NCBI GenBank assembly: GCA_003254905.1
Contig: QANU01073048.1
Location: forward strand, 225,304-289,303
DNA from: Nissolia schottii
Lineage: Eukaryota; Streptophyta; Magnoliopsida; Fabales; Fabaceae
DNA: 64,000 nt
Direction of reading: 5' to 3'
The first letter of the stretch is position 1, and each line of letters starts with the position of its first letter. The position numbers were made by a program, and so were the translations under genes. Below are positions 10,537 to 22,559 of the stretch, piece by piece. The notes under the pieces were generated by a model. It did not search any database. It saw only the letters and a list, made by a program, of their open reading frames with translations, and was not told where the DNA came from.

Positions 10537-11407
10537 ATGGCTCTTAGTGGTCTCAGCGTGGTCGTGGCCATTGCCACCATATTCATAATCCCATCCATTG
10601 CTATGGCCAAGGAGTTTGTGGTTGGGGATGATCATGGATGGACAATAGGCTTTGATTACAACGCTTGGGCTGCTAACAAGGTCTTCCAGGTTGGAGACAC
10701 ACTTGGTAAGCTAACTAGTACATTTCATCAAATTAATATACAATTTGCCTGTACTAGGCTTATGAAATGCGATTATGTGGTAAAAAATTTAGATATTAAT
10801 TGTTATACATTGCAGTGTTTTACATTATCAACCAATCATATATCCCATGTAATTAAACCCACGTGATCTTAATTATTTCTTTCGCATCTTGTAAGCTGAG
10901 AGTCTAATATTCAACTCTCATTTCTCCATCCTCTTGCTTCCCCTAATGTGTGACACACGTTTGAGGTAGCTATTATAGAATCACACACTTTTAACGATGT
11001 CGTAATATTTAATTGGATGAGAGCGTAAATTTTTGTTACAGGAACAAAAAATAAAATGTTTAACTAACACACTGAATTCATATTTTTTTTTAGTATTCAA
11101 GTATGAAGCTGGAGAAAACAATGTGGTCAAAGTGAATGGAACTGCATTCCAGAGTTGTACGGTCCCACCAAATAGTGAACCACTGACTAGTGGAAACGAT
11201 TCCATAGTGTTGGCAACTCCCGGAAGAAAATGGTACATTTGTGGTGTTCCTGGTCGCTGCAACGCTGGCCAGAAGCTTGTTATTACTGTTTGGCCCAACA
11301 ATTTTCCCCCAACTCTGCCACCATCATCAACACCACCTTCCCATGCTCAACAAGTGCCTCATTTTGGTAAATGGGTTCCTAAGAAGCTATTTAAAGGATT
11401 TCATTAA
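10537..11407 (+). CDS. stellacyanin-type phytocyanin, copy 1 (two copper ligands lost)
   Basis: There are two exons, 10537-10705 and 11094-11407, and the 388-bp intron splits a valine codon (G|TA). The product is 160 aa. Residues 1-24 are a signal peptide ending SIAMA. The phytocyanin domain follows (EFVVGDDHGW at 26-35, GDTLVFKY at 53-60), then a short proline-rich tail (PPTLPP) and a basic C-terminus. In this family copper is held by His, Cys, His and an axial Gln or Met. Here Cys106 and Gln116 are present, but the first His is Asn65 (GENNVVKV) and the second is Arg111 (GRCNAG). Each is a single-base change from the codon in copy 3. The disulfide pair Cys78/Cys112 is kept. The fold is probably intact and secreted, but type-1 copper binding is probably lost, as in the early-nodulin-like branch. 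Confidence 0.88.
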
Positions 11408-13250
11408 GAAAATCGCTATTCAGTCAAGAGATTTTTTGTCGGAATCATAGACAAAAATCATGGGACGGTTAGATGAAATGAAGTTGTGGTGCCTGCTTAT
11501 TCATCCATCTAAGAGTTTAGACCATGTTACACAATTTAATTCCCACAAACATTTATCTTTCATTGAACCTCTTGATTAGGCATTTTGACATGTAATGTTT
11601 CCTCAAATAAATGATTGTTTCTATTCCCATATTCTCATTTGTAAGGTTGTTTTGTGATTGTGCTTGTGTCCAATCCAACTTCAATTTTAAATAAGAGTTT
11701 TACATTTCGGGTACGTGGCTAACAGTCTAAAATTGTTGTATCCTTCAATAATGTTACTCATTTTACTATAGTTTGATATCCTTTTTCTTATACTTTAATT
11801 ATTACTAATTTAATTTCTATTGAAAAATTGGAACAACTAAAATGAGAGTATATAATCACTCTCATTATTTTTACAAAACGGTAAATTCTCAATTGCCCCA
11901 TGGAGGATTTTCCCCATCTCTCTTATCCAATAGAAACTTGTCACGTATCATAAATTAGGTCCCATGTCATTAGGGGTGGGAACAGGTCAGGACAGGCCAA
12001 GCCCTTAACAAGCCAGGCTTGTTTCATTAACCTTCGGCCTGAGTCTGGCCTGTTAACTGTTATAGGCCAATTTTCTTAACCTGTCCTGGCCTGCTTGAGA
12101 GGCCTGACTTGGCCTGGAGCCTGTCAGGCCGGCCTGTTTAATTACAAATGTTCATAATGTACATAATATAATGACTTTAATTATACATGAATCTCATATA
12201 CTTGTTGTACTATACAATAATTTTGTCTTTTTCTTAGTATATTTTGTACGTTGTTTATGTTGTTTATGTATAATCGTCTACTTTTATTGTCTAGGTAGAG
12301 TTTCTCTGTTAAGAGGGATGACACAAATAGAGTGATGTGAAGTGATGTTATATTGGGTTAATAAGTGGAGCTCAAAGAAAAACATTTTATAGGTGGTCAG
12401 TGTAATTTGGCTAGTGGGTGTTCCCTGTTTTCCGTGGAGGTATGCAGTATGCTCGGTGTCTGTCTGTGAGATCTATCATTTTTTGCTTTGGGAGTTTTTT
12501 CTGTTGCTGTTTCTGTCTACTGCTCTGCGTTGTTCTCTTCTGCCATGCTCTGTTCAGTGCTATGGCCTGGGTGTGTTTCCTATGTTTTCATGTTTGTGGC
12601 TCGTTTGGTCTTCCTTAGTTCCGTACGTTCTGCTTTTGGAATTGTGGCGGTTTGTCTTCGATATTTCAAGTCATGTGCAGTGTGGCTATGTGTGGATCGT
12701 GTCTCATTTGTGATGGGATGTGTGGGGGTGACTGTGTAGCTGCTCTTGTTGTTTTTCTTGGGATTTTTTTCAGTTTAGTTTGGTGTAGTCTTTTCATTTG
12801 TGAAGTTGGTGCTTTGAATCTTTGGTTGGCCTTGAGGTGAGCTCTCGTTCATCTAAAATAAGAAATAGTAAACAACAATTTAGCAAAAGCAAAATTACCA
12901 TGAATGATATTGATCGTGTACTAATCCAGTGAATCCTCCAACAAAAAACGAGTTGGATTGGACTTCATAGAAGCTCAATCCTATGTGTATCAGTTACGCT
13001 AATCATAGCAATGTATGTATAAAATAATGAAAAGTTCTTACATAAACATAATTCTAATTTTGTTTTAAATTTAGACACACTCGTAATAAAATTGGCGAGA
13101 TTTAAATAAAGTGAATGCACATCTTTTATAAAATTGATGGGACTAATTTTTATTGTAAATGTGCCTAAATATGATTCGTTAGACTAATCTTTATTCCGGT
13201 CTCTCTCTAAAACAACATGATCCCAAGTGTGTGAAAAAAAAAAATTCAAA
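11408..13250. other. spacer between phytocyanin copies 1 and 2
   Basis: The first 300 bases are 3' flank shared with copies 2 and 3. At 11971-12145 is a stretch beginning TAGGGGTGGGAACAGGTCAG and rich in GGCCTG, which looks like one end of another hAT family; I could not find its other end. The overlapping small frames in the T/G-rich segment 12390-12840 have no recognisable motif and I do not call them. Confidence 0.45.
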
Positions 13251-13466
13251 AAAGTCCAAATGGATGTGAAAATCCTCATTGGAGCGTAAGATACTCCAAT
13301 CAAGCCTCAAAGAATGTTGTTTAGTATGTTACACATTACTGAGCAATTTATATTCTTATTCGGGATATAATGCATGCCGTCCATAGCCGTGCGTGTATGC
13401 AGCTATCTACATAGAAGTTATGACATAGAGACACACTATTTGTTCTCTTCTTCAAAGCTCTATTAG

Positions 13467-13474
13467 TATAAATA
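13467..13474 (+). promoter_or_regulatory. TATA box relic of phytocyanin copy 2
   Basis: TATAAATA sits in the same conserved position as in copies 1 and 3, followed by ATGCTCAACA. It belongs to a pseudogene, so present activity is unknown. Confidence 0.45.
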
Positions 13475-13575
13475 TGCTCAACACATGTTGTCATTGCCAT
13501 GACTACTATGATCTTATAACACACACATACATATATACCTATCACAAAGATTCATACATATCAAATTAATTGTCC

Positions 13576-14544
13576 ATTGCTGTTAGTGATATTAGCATGG
13601 TTGTGGTCATTGCATCCATCTTCCTAATCCCATCCATTGCCATGGCCAAAGAATTTGTAGTTGGAGATGCAATCAATTATTAGAACCCCTCTTTGAGTTA
13701 GGTGAAAGGACTTCACAATTCTCTATTCAACTTCTAGTTATTATAACTAAATTAACTATTAATATTGTATGTCATTTTGGCTCATCAAATATTATTATGT
13801 GGTTAAAAATGGAGTAAATACTGAAATTAGTGCTTGTAAGAAGTATGGGCGACCCAATGCACGAGGCTCTCACCTAGTGGGGTAAAGGAAAGATGTACAT
13901 AGTCTTATTTCTATAAGTGGAGAGACTATTTTTAAGATTTGAACACATAACTTTCATATCGCAAGACAACAACCTTACCGTTGCGTCAAGACTCACCCTT
14001 CTGGTTGTAAGAGATATGCTATGGATCAAAATAGCTCTTTGAATATTTCATTGATGAACATTTTACACAATCAAATTGATATCTATAATTTGTAGAGAAA
14101 TAACCTGATATCGTATGTATGTTTAAAGGACTAATTTGAGTGTTTACTCGTAAAAAATATATACCCTCTCTTCAATTATATTGATACACATGATGTGTAG
14201 AATATGCTTAATTAACATACCCAATTCATAATTTTGTAGTATTTAAGTATGAAGCTGGAGAACACAATGTGGTCAAAGTGAATGGAACTCAATACCAGAG
14301 CTGTATTGTTCCACCAAATAGCGAACCACTTACAAGTGGAAACGATTACATAGTGTTGGCAACTCCTAAAAGAAAATGGTACATTTGCGGTGTTCCTAGC
14401 CACTGCAATGCTGGCCAGAAGCTTGTTATTACTGTTTGGCCCAACAACTTTCCCCCAACTCTGCCACCAACAGCACCACCTTCTGATGCTCAACATGTTC
14501 CTCATTTTGGTCGATGGGTGAAGCTATTTAAAGGATTTCATTAA
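13576..14544 (+). pseudogene. phytocyanin copy 2, pseudogene with intact second exon
   Basis: It aligns with copies 1 and 3. The start codon is ATT (13576-13578) where the others have ATG. The signal-peptide part is readable (SIAMAKEFVVGDA), but the rest of exon 1 is replaced and a stop TAG falls at 13681-13683. The region corresponding to HGWTIGFDYNAWAAN through GDTL, together with the intron donor, is gone. Exon 2 (14240-14544) is open. It keeps the acceptor, both His ligands (GEHNVV and PSHCNAG), Cys and Gln, and ends in the same KLFKGFH. Without exon 1 no secreted phytocyanin can be made, unless an unseen alternative first exon exists. Confidence 0.85.
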
Positions 14545-14576
14545 ACCTCTTTATTGGTTTAATATGTGACTCTCCA

Positions 14577-14597
14577 TCATCATCATCATCATCATGC
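14577..14597. repeat. ATC trinucleotide microsatellite
   Basis: About seven ATC units lie in the 3' flank of phytocyanin copy 2. They are absent from the corresponding flanks of copies 1 and 3. Confidence 0.8.
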
Positions 14598-14599
14598 TT

Positions 14600-16370
14600 G
14601 TTTTGGTTAGACTTTTTGATATGTAATGTTTCATCAATATAAATGATAGTTTCTATTTTCATATTCTTATTTGTAAGGATGTTTTGTGGTTGTGCTTATG
14701 TGCTCAATCCAACTTCCACATTTTAAATAAAAGGGTGTATCCTTCAATAATATTATTCATTTTACTATAGTGCGATGATATTCTTATTCTTTTGTTACTA
14801 ATTGAATTCCTATTAAAAGAAATGGAACAACTAACATGGGAGTCTAGTTACTTTCTCACCAAATACAAGTAACAAGACAATAAAGAAGTATATGATCCAT
14901 TCCAGAAAATAGCATTTTAGTTTTATGATTTTTCAGAGTATTATCTCACTTAATAAGATGATAAACCAAATCTTTTAAAATATGGTCTGAAGATTAAGCG
15001 AGAATTACTCAACCAAAGATTCTCCCCCTTTTAATCATATACATTAATCACACCATCGAGTCTATAACAACATACTTTAGAAACCAAATCAACCTTCCAC
15101 TCAAACCAATCCCTTGTTGGTTAGCAACATCACATCTTAATTTTTCTAAAAAAAATGCTCTTAATTTGAACATATAAAAATGTGTAGACATCTTATTACT
15201 TATCTACATTCTTTCACCTCTCTCACACACCATGTTTCGTCTCTCACACACATTATGAGGTCACACTCACATCAGTGAACCCTATGATTTGTATGAAAGA
15301 CCAAACATAATCTCTACACCATGCCTGATGTTCAAATAGCACCACCATTTTATTATACTACTAAAAAAAAATGTGGTATACTAACTTGTATTTTCAACTG
15401 ATAAATTTTTTTTCGATGGATAAACAAATTTCTATGGGATATTCCATCCAAAGGAAGGAAATCGATTTGACCCATGGAAACAACTAGAAGCAAGTGGTGA
15501 AAGTAATATATGTCAAAAAATATGCCCGTAATTACTAGAGTCCTTTGTGGTGCAAAAATTTACTAACGGATTTACCAACGGTTTATATAGCATTATATGT
15601 TTAGTTTTTTTTATTATTTTAATTTATAATATTATCAACAAAAAATTCTGTCAGTATTAGGTTTATTTAGACTTTTTTTGTCTCAAGAGTAGAGTTTAGG
15701 GTTAGATTATTATCAATGAATTTATGTACCTGTATTTGATTTTTTTTGTCCCTATAGGAAATTTCGACACTCCTCAAAATATTTCACTAAAATTACTAAT
15801 GAAAAACGTGTCGATAATTTGAATTATCTTTTAATGCTGACATTAGCAAAACAATGCATTTTAATTTTCCATATCAACGAAAATTTAATCTGTCGATAAA
15901 TGAATAAATACAACACAACATTTTCTTTATTCTAATTATTACCGAAAATTATTCCATCAGTAAGAATTAGGGTCTTCTCTCAAAATGTTCATTCTAATTA
16001 TTTTCTAAATGTATGTTTATATTTTAATAGGTATGATTTTGGGGTGTTCATGATTAACTGTGTTAAATTTTATAACTACAATACGAGGCTGCGCTTAAGC
16101 CAAATAAGACATATAGCATTACGCTTCAAACAAGAAAGTTAATGTTTTAGTTTTCCATTTATTTGTTGTTACAACAATAATTTTCTTTTTCTTTTTTTTC
16201 TTTTCAAGTCAATAGATTGGTGGGTTGTTCACGTGTTTGATAAGGAATGCTTCCTTAGTGCCAATATATTGACATTGATTTATAAAGAAATCTTTATTAC
16301 AAAATATTTCCCATGTAATATTTTACTGTTACAAACAATACAATTCTTTGACTACAAATATTTCCTGAGG
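14600..16370. other. gene-free spacer
   Basis: The first 200 bases are phytocyanin 3' flank. Around 15540-15960 there are scattered words such as ACGGATTTACCAACGG and TCTGTCGATAAATG that recall CACTA transposon subterminal repeats, but I could not define ends. There is no coding frame of note. Confidence 0.35.
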
Positions 16371-16371
16371 C

Positions 16372-16661
16372 CCATTATAATTATCAGCCCAAGCCCTACT
16401 CCATATTTGTCATGGGATTCAAAAGCTGCAGGCCTCTAAAAACCCTGTTCACGTTGGGCTTGGGTCGGGTACCCTCTGGCTAGCCCAAATACACAAACTG
16501 CTCTGATTCTGCATCTCTGATCTCTGATCTCTGATCTCTGATGCTCACAACTCACAGCTCGACCATCGTCGCCGCGTTACGCTGCCATCGCCGTCGCCTC
16601 ACGCCGTTGCTTCATGCTGCCATCCCTCCGTGTCGGCGAGCTCGCGTTTCGCTCCAATCAG
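16372..16661 (+). promoter_or_regulatory. possible promoter and non-coding first exon
   Basis: GGCCCATTA, CAGCCCAAGCCC and TTGGGCTTGGG at 16370-16462 resemble site II elements (TGGGCY/RGCCCA). They are followed by repeats of TCTCTGA (16511-16541) and a GC-rich stretch ending in CAATCAG, then GTGCGT, a good 5' splice site at 16662. It could be a distant alternative first exon of the gene at 19293, or a promoter orphaned by later insertions. The sequence alone does not decide. Confidence 0.4.
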
Positions 16662-17559
16662 GTGCGTTTTGATTTCCGTTCTGTGTATCTTTGTCCCCCT
16701 TTTAGTTTCTCGTGATTTTTTGGTGAGTTTTCTTGCTGCATGTTCTGTATACTGCAACCTCTGTGTGTCTCTGATTATCTTGTTTCTCGGATTCGGGCTT
16801 CATTTCATTTTTTGCCTTTTCTGATTTCACTCTTCTCTCTTCTTGTATTTTTTTTCTGTCTCTTTGTTCTGCTGCTAACCCTGCATCACTCTTTGTTATA
16901 GCAGCAAAAATGTGTGTTTGTGTGAAGGGACTTTGCGAGAAAAATAGTATTGCTGGTGATTGGGACTTCAATCTGATGCCTCTCTTTGTTGATTCTTCTA
17001 GTTCTCACTAATTAGCATATGAGATGTATGATACTATCGTGTTATATTATATTCATGTCTTTGTGATTGTTTGAATTGCTTGTTAACTATTATGCCTTAT
17101 ATTCTATGTTTTTGTATTATAGTTTATTGTTTTGAGTGAAACCGTAGTTTCCCGTTCGAGATTCAATATCCATGAGCATGTGTACATTTTTGTACCGCTC
17201 ATTGTATTGAATCTTGAATTGTCTAAATCGGACAGTTTAGGAATAAACTTCTTAATTTGGTTAATGTTTGTTTTTTATATCTCAAATTATATACTTGGGA
17301 ATATACTTGAATGATATTGGCACCCTCAACATCGTCTTCAGCCACAAGACCAAGGGTGTACTTCTTGGCGGAGAGCTCATAAGGGATAAGAGGAGACATG
17401 ATCAAGAGGGAAAGAGTGATGGGAAACGAAGAAAATGGGAACAAAGAAGAGCAAAGAAAGTTAGGGTCAGTTATTGTGATATCGGAGGAAAAAAGAAGGT
17501 TTGAGTAGCAAGTAATAAGAAGTGACTAAGGCAAATAGGAAAATAAATATTTATAGTTG

Positions 17560-18420
17560 CTTTTGCAGCAGAGGAACGACTAGTTTTGTGGCCTGCGGAG
17601 GGATTTTCCCCTCATCATTACATTTAAACAGATGAATTTGGAGAGATAATGATGAAGGCACAAAAATCAAGGAAACGGTTGTAACTGCACTAATTTATTG
17701 TGGCAGAGATGGACAATGATGGCGATGTGATAGTTATATCATCTAGCCTCATTCTTTAGCTAGTTGATATAAGTGGGGCATATGTTGCCACTCAAAACTC
17801 CCATCGGCTGAATAGATCATAAGACCCAAGGTATCTCACGGCTAGGAACCGTTGCAATGTAAGATTTTAACCAAGATGAGAAGGAATTGAGAATATAGTC
17901 GTACAGGAACGGCTAAAGGATTAGTTATTTTAAAGAACGGTTGTCAAAATGGGCAATTTCATTGGCCATAGTGGGATGGTTGGTGCCACATAGTGGAGCC
18001 GGAGGTTGCAACACAAAAGCAACGTGGGTAGTTGGCAAGAGAACGTGGAGGAGTTGGAAGTTAGCTCTCAATGGGAATATGTTCATTTCCTATAAATGAG
18101 TATTTAAGCGCATAGGACCGAGAGGGAAAGGGATCGACATAGAAATTCTTACTATCATTTACTTGCTTTTTCGCGCACTTTTATCTTTTAGGTTGGGTTG
18201 TAGTTTTAGCTTTCCACGGAACTCTACTCAAAGTTTGTGGATTTGGTGTAAATGATGGCTATTGATTAATACAAGTTTCCTTTACATTCCACCATTTTGC
18301 ATTTGTCCAACACTTGTTTCACCTTTCTAGTACTTAGAGAACCCATAACCAAAGGGTTGAGTCCCCCTTTGGTGAAATCGCCTAGTCAGTGATCAATTAC
18401 CATATCTTCCTACGGCTGAC
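17560..18420. repeat. possible LTR-like insertion
   Basis: Around 18090-18110 is CCTATAAATGAGTATTTAAG in a context resembling an LTR promoter, followed by 300 bases without any frame. Neither terminal TG/CA nor a target duplication was identified, so this is only a suggestion. Confidence 0.25.
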
Positions 18421-18764
18421 TTGTTTGCATTAGCTGAGGAACAATTTCTGTGGTAACAAGAAGTAAGCAAAGAATATATCTGCTGGAACCAGAATTATTC
18501 TTATGAGATAGTCGAAACTAAAAGAACTTGTTTTTTAGATTGTTATAATAGAATTCGTTTTCATAACAAAGATGATGTACTGTATGAAATACGTGCAACT
18601 TTCTTGTGTTCCATCTAGTTGTTAATTGATCATGATATTTTCTTTTTTGAGTTCATTAGTAAGCGTGGAAACGCGGAATACCAAACTGTTGTTATTTTTG
18701 GTCAACACCCACCAGAATTTGTTTTTGGTCAAACCAACTAGTATTTGAAGGCAACAATATTTTC

Positions 18765-18956
18765 TCATTGGGCCCAATAGTGGACTTCAGTATTATTTTC
18801 CCAAACCCAGCCCATAAGGAAAATCCGTTATTGACCCAGAAAAGCCCATAATGAAAACCATGTTTTAGTGTCATTGGAATATAATTTCTGTAACTATCCA
18901 CATTGACAGTGCCGTGAGAGATTTTGTTCGTTAATCAAATCCTACGGGGCAACGAG
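18765..18956 (+). promoter_or_regulatory. site II-type promoter and non-coding first exon of the small mitochondrial gene
   Basis: TTGGGCCCAATAG (18769-18781), CAGCCCATAA (about 18808) and AAAGCCCATAATG (about 18842) are three site II-like motifs (TGGGCY or its complement). Such clusters are common in promoters of plant genes for mitochondrial and ribosomal proteins. About 60 bases downstream, GGCAACGAG followed by GTATGA gives a 5' splice site at 18957. It can join the acceptor at 19278-19279, which lies 13 bases before the start codon. The first-exon boundary is inferred. Confidence 0.5.
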
Positions 18957-19292
18957 GTATGAACTTGATAGTTTTCTGTGCTTAGTATGATTGCTTGTTA
19001 TTCTCCGTTTCAATTTCCATTTAACATAAACTGTGTTTACAATTGCCATTTACCACGTGCCTTTCGAGTGTTTGAGGAAATCCCACAATTAATCATCATC
19101 TCTTGTTTGCTTCCCCTTCGTCACAGTCACTAGCACATTGATGCTAAGTGACTCTGTGCTGTTTTTCTGTTATATTAACACCGTTTTACGTCCAAGTTAG
19201 CTTCATTCAAATGAATTCCAGAGTATGAAACAAGGTGTTAACTACATGGGATGTTGACAATAACTATGAATTCCCTCAGGTAAAGTAACAAG

Positions 19293-20938
19293 ATGTCGCT
19301 GCGGCAATTCTTAGGGTATTCTGATGGCGAGCTCATGAGGCCTGATGGAAAACCTTGCTCTAGGTTGATGAGGCACACGGCCGCAATATATAGTGTTGGT
19401 GGAGCATTAGGATTTTGGATCCTTTGTCGGTTGCACTATGGTTTGTTCTACTCTTTGTCCCTTGCTTCTTTCTCCTTCCATATGCTTGTCTCTGAGCTGC
19501 AATTTTTGAAACTTCGGTTATATTACATGTTTTTGTTAGTTTCAAACCTCTGTTCTTTGATACATCTACCAATATGTATTCTATTGACTAGAAAATGGGG
19601 TGCCCCAAGGGCACTAGAGACGAGGAAACGGTTAGTTTAACTCGGTGAGGGGAAGTTATTCACAGCAGATAATTGCTTACAATATATTGGGATTAAATTA
19701 CAATTTTGTGCTTTTAAATTACTATCTCCAATTGTAAGAAATGATGTGTGAGAGAGAGAGAGGTATAATTAAGGAAAAACCAATTGTGACCAACAGGGAA
19801 TAAATAATTGCCCTGCCCCTTTATAGAGGTAGAGATACTTTACATGCTTCATGTCATTAATTTATTGTGTACATGGTCACATCTTTTTAACCCTTATATT
19901 TCTGGCCCTTTTTTATAACTAGTCATAAATTGTGACCAACAGGGAAGAAATACTTGCCCTGCCCCTTTATAGAGGTAGAGATACTTTACATGCTTCATGT
20001 CATTAATTTATTGTGTACATGGTCACATCTTTTTAACCCTTATATTTCTGGCCCTTTTTTATAACTAGTCATAAATTGTGACCAACAGGGAAGAAATACT
20101 TGCCCTGCCCCCTTTATAGAGTTAGAGATACTTTACATGCTTCATGTCATTAATTTATTGGGTACATGGTCATATCTTTTTAACCCTTATATTTCTGGCC
20201 CATTTTTATAACTAGTCATACTTACGATAATTGCTGATTTCATGGATCTGCTGTCATGATGATGAGAGCAAATACAGCACTTTTGGAGCATTTTCTTGAC
20301 TAACTGAAAAACAAATCAGCTATCTCAATGCTGTGAACCAACATGACTATTGCAGCTTTGTAGTCTGGTCTTTAGCAACATGGAGCTTGCCTTTAATGTT
20401 ACTCAATTCAATGCAAGTGTACTGAATTGAGTGGTTTTTGCTCTTTTCTTTCTGCTAAGTGCTCATGGAGATGAGCTGCTACTTCAATTCGTCATATCTG
20501 TTCTTTTCCTGTTCACCAAAACATTAGCACAAAACATTAGCAGAAAGGGAAACTGTATGATTTCACCCTAAGATGATTTTTTGAAGTTTTAAATAGCATT
20601 TAGGTCTTCCCCCCTCCCTCAAACCATGTCTATGCTATATGTCAAAAATACTGTAAGATTGTAATTCATTTGGGTTTTTTTTTTTTTTTTCCCCTACTTG
20701 TAATGAGCATGAATTTACATTTTAATTTCATGTTTACGGTTTTCCAGCATTTTCATCACAATCCGCCAAATATTTTGCTTTGTTGGTCATGACAGGCCCT
20801 CGAGTTACAATTCCCAGGAGTCTTCGCTGGGCAGCTTGTGGTGCTGTAACTTCTGGATCAAGCACGGCTTTACTGGTTCGTTTATTTAGTCCTGAATGTG
20901 AGCCCCAGAACATAGCTGCTTATGACAAGAAAAAGTAG
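19293..20938 (+). CDS. small membrane protein resembling a plant mitochondrial complex I accessory subunit
   Basis: There are two coding exons, 19293-19440 and 20796-20938, joined through a split glycine codon (G|GC), giving 96 aa. It begins MSLRQFLGYSDGELMRPDGK and ends AYDKKK. Two hydrophobic segments are visible, residues about 32-46 (SVGGALGFWILC) and about 61-79. From memory it resembles a small conserved plant family annotated as NADH-ubiquinone oxidoreductase related, found among plant-specific complex I subunits; that name needs a search. The inferred role is a membrane-arm accessory protein of mitochondrial complex I. Upstream site II motifs agree with a mitochondrial gene. The 1,355-bp intron holds a 146-bp triplication. 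Continuing into the intron gives a spurious 115-codon reading. Confidence 0.82.
19783..20220. repeat. 146-bp tandem repeat, three copies, inside an intron
   Basis: The copies begin with ATTGTGACCAACAGGGAA at about 19783, 19929 and 20075. They are nearly identical along TTGCCCTGCCCC, TTTATAGAG, CATGCTTCATGTC and ACCCTTATATTTCTGG. The period is exactly 146 bases between copies 1-2 and 2-3. The array lies wholly in the intron of the gene at 19293-20938. Confidence 0.92.
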
Positions 20939-22074
20939 CCCCGACATCATTATCCTGTTCTTTTTTTGTTCTCATTTAAAAAGCGGAAAATGATACATTT
21001 TTAGACGCTGTGATAATGGATTTTCTACCCGGGTAGATGGACCAGCAACGATTCAAATCACATCACTATAATATCTCCATAATCTACATAATGAGCCAGG
21101 TTACTGATGTACTACATCTGTAAGTTTTATGGTATGAATGTCATTTGATGGTATCACAACGAGTAAATTAAGCTAGATATTCTCCCCATTCTTAAGTTAT
21201 TGCAAAATGGCACGGTAATCTAATCATCTTAGATTTGTTCAGAATTAACACTACTCTATTTGAGTAAATGCTGACCGAGAGAAGTAAAGTCAGCAATTTG
21301 CTTAAAGATTTGACTATGGTATCGTACCGGGACACCGTTATGAGATTAATCCTCGAATGTGGTTGCTACTATAGATCTTTTCGGTGATTGTTTTTTTTCT
21401 AAAGTTTGAACATTGTTTCCTCATTTTCAGCAATTCTCTTTTCCTCATTGAGTACAAGTCGTATGCCAGTGTTGTGAACTCACATTATGTCAATAGCAAC
21501 TCTTTGATCGTGAACTGAATTTTACATGCGCAGCACAGAAAGTGGACACTTGATAATACAAATCAGAGAAAACCTTGTTATAAAAGTAGAATAAAAGTAG
21601 AAGTAAACGTCCAATTTGATTCAATGACCAATGGATCTTTCTTAAATAAATATAAATTTCTAAAATCTCTATCATTGTTAAACGTGAGTTAAATTAATAA
21701 TCCATCTGACATTCCTTGGGTTTAGCTGTCAACCATATTAGCATGGCCGTTACATGCGTGACGTGACACCGTCATCAAATTTTCAAATTATCCTTACCTA
21801 ATCCACCCCCTTTCTTTTTTCCACCTTATCTTTGCTCCCTTCTTCTTCTACAGCCACCTCCACCACAACTATTGCACTACCACCATTGTAACCCATTCCC
21901 ACGCAAGTCATACACCATACTCTTCACAAGCAAATATAGAAATAGGACTTCCTCTACATATCAAAAATTTTTTTGAAAAGAAAATAACCCTAAACCCCCA
22001 AATGAAGAGGAAGAAAATAAAGTAACAGCCATATTGCCAATTATAAGTGTTGCCCAACACATGATGAATGGAGA
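20939..22074. other. 3' flank and gene-free spacer
   Basis: This region contains the presumed 3' untranslated region of the preceding gene and then AT-rich sequence. I see no further gene. Confidence 0.4.
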
Positions 22075-22475
22075 ATGGCTGAGAAGATTTTTGAATTCTT
22101 AGAGCCCTTCTATGAGACTACTAATTTGTTCTTTGGTTGATCTTACCTGACTTTAAACTTGTATTTCATGCAAGTTTGGAAGATTCAATGCTCGTTGGAA
22201 GAAAATCAATCTAGTGAATATGATGTGATCAATGACATGTCCAAAAGTATGATGGAGAAACTTGACAAATATTGTTCCAATTATAGCTTAGTCTTAACTT
22301 TTGGAGCCATTCTTTATCGCTGAAAGTTGGTTTATTTGGAATTCTGCTACAAAAAACTTTAACATTTAAGGACAAGGTAAGAATTGTGAAAGAAAAGTTT
22401 GAAAAGCTTTAAAGAGAATATGCAGACAATTCCAAAGCTCCAAGTGTCACCCAGTCATCTCAATTGTCTAGTGAA
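22075..22475 (+). pseudogene. decayed hAT transposase fragment
   Basis: The frame from 22075 reads FEFLEPFYETTNLFFG, a stop, then NLYFMQVWKIQCSLEENQ, DVINDMSKSMMEKLDKYCSN and LVLTFGAI. After a frame break and further stops it continues as YLEFCYKKL and VKEKFEKL. This order matches the middle of plant hAT transposases of the RICESLEEPER/BED zinc-finger type (recalled, not searched). At least three stops and a frameshift make it non-functional. The BED finger and the C-terminal dimerisation domain are absent. Confidence 0.75.
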
Positions 22476-22559
22476 TCCAGTATGTTAGTTGGAGAAGGAA
22501 GGAAGTCAAAGAAATCTAAAGTACACTTTCAGAAGTTCAAATTGTTTAAAAATGAGATT

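Noticed and set aside
12393..12840. Four overlapping plus-strand frames rich in Val, Phe, Cys and Leu
   Set aside because: Several frames of one T/G-rich stretch are open at once, there are no motifs or splice partners, and the region follows a repeat end.
17223..17444. Minus-strand frame with YELSAKKYTLGLVAEDD
   Set aside because: It looked like a captured gene fragment, but I could not tie it to any family and no exon structure was visible.
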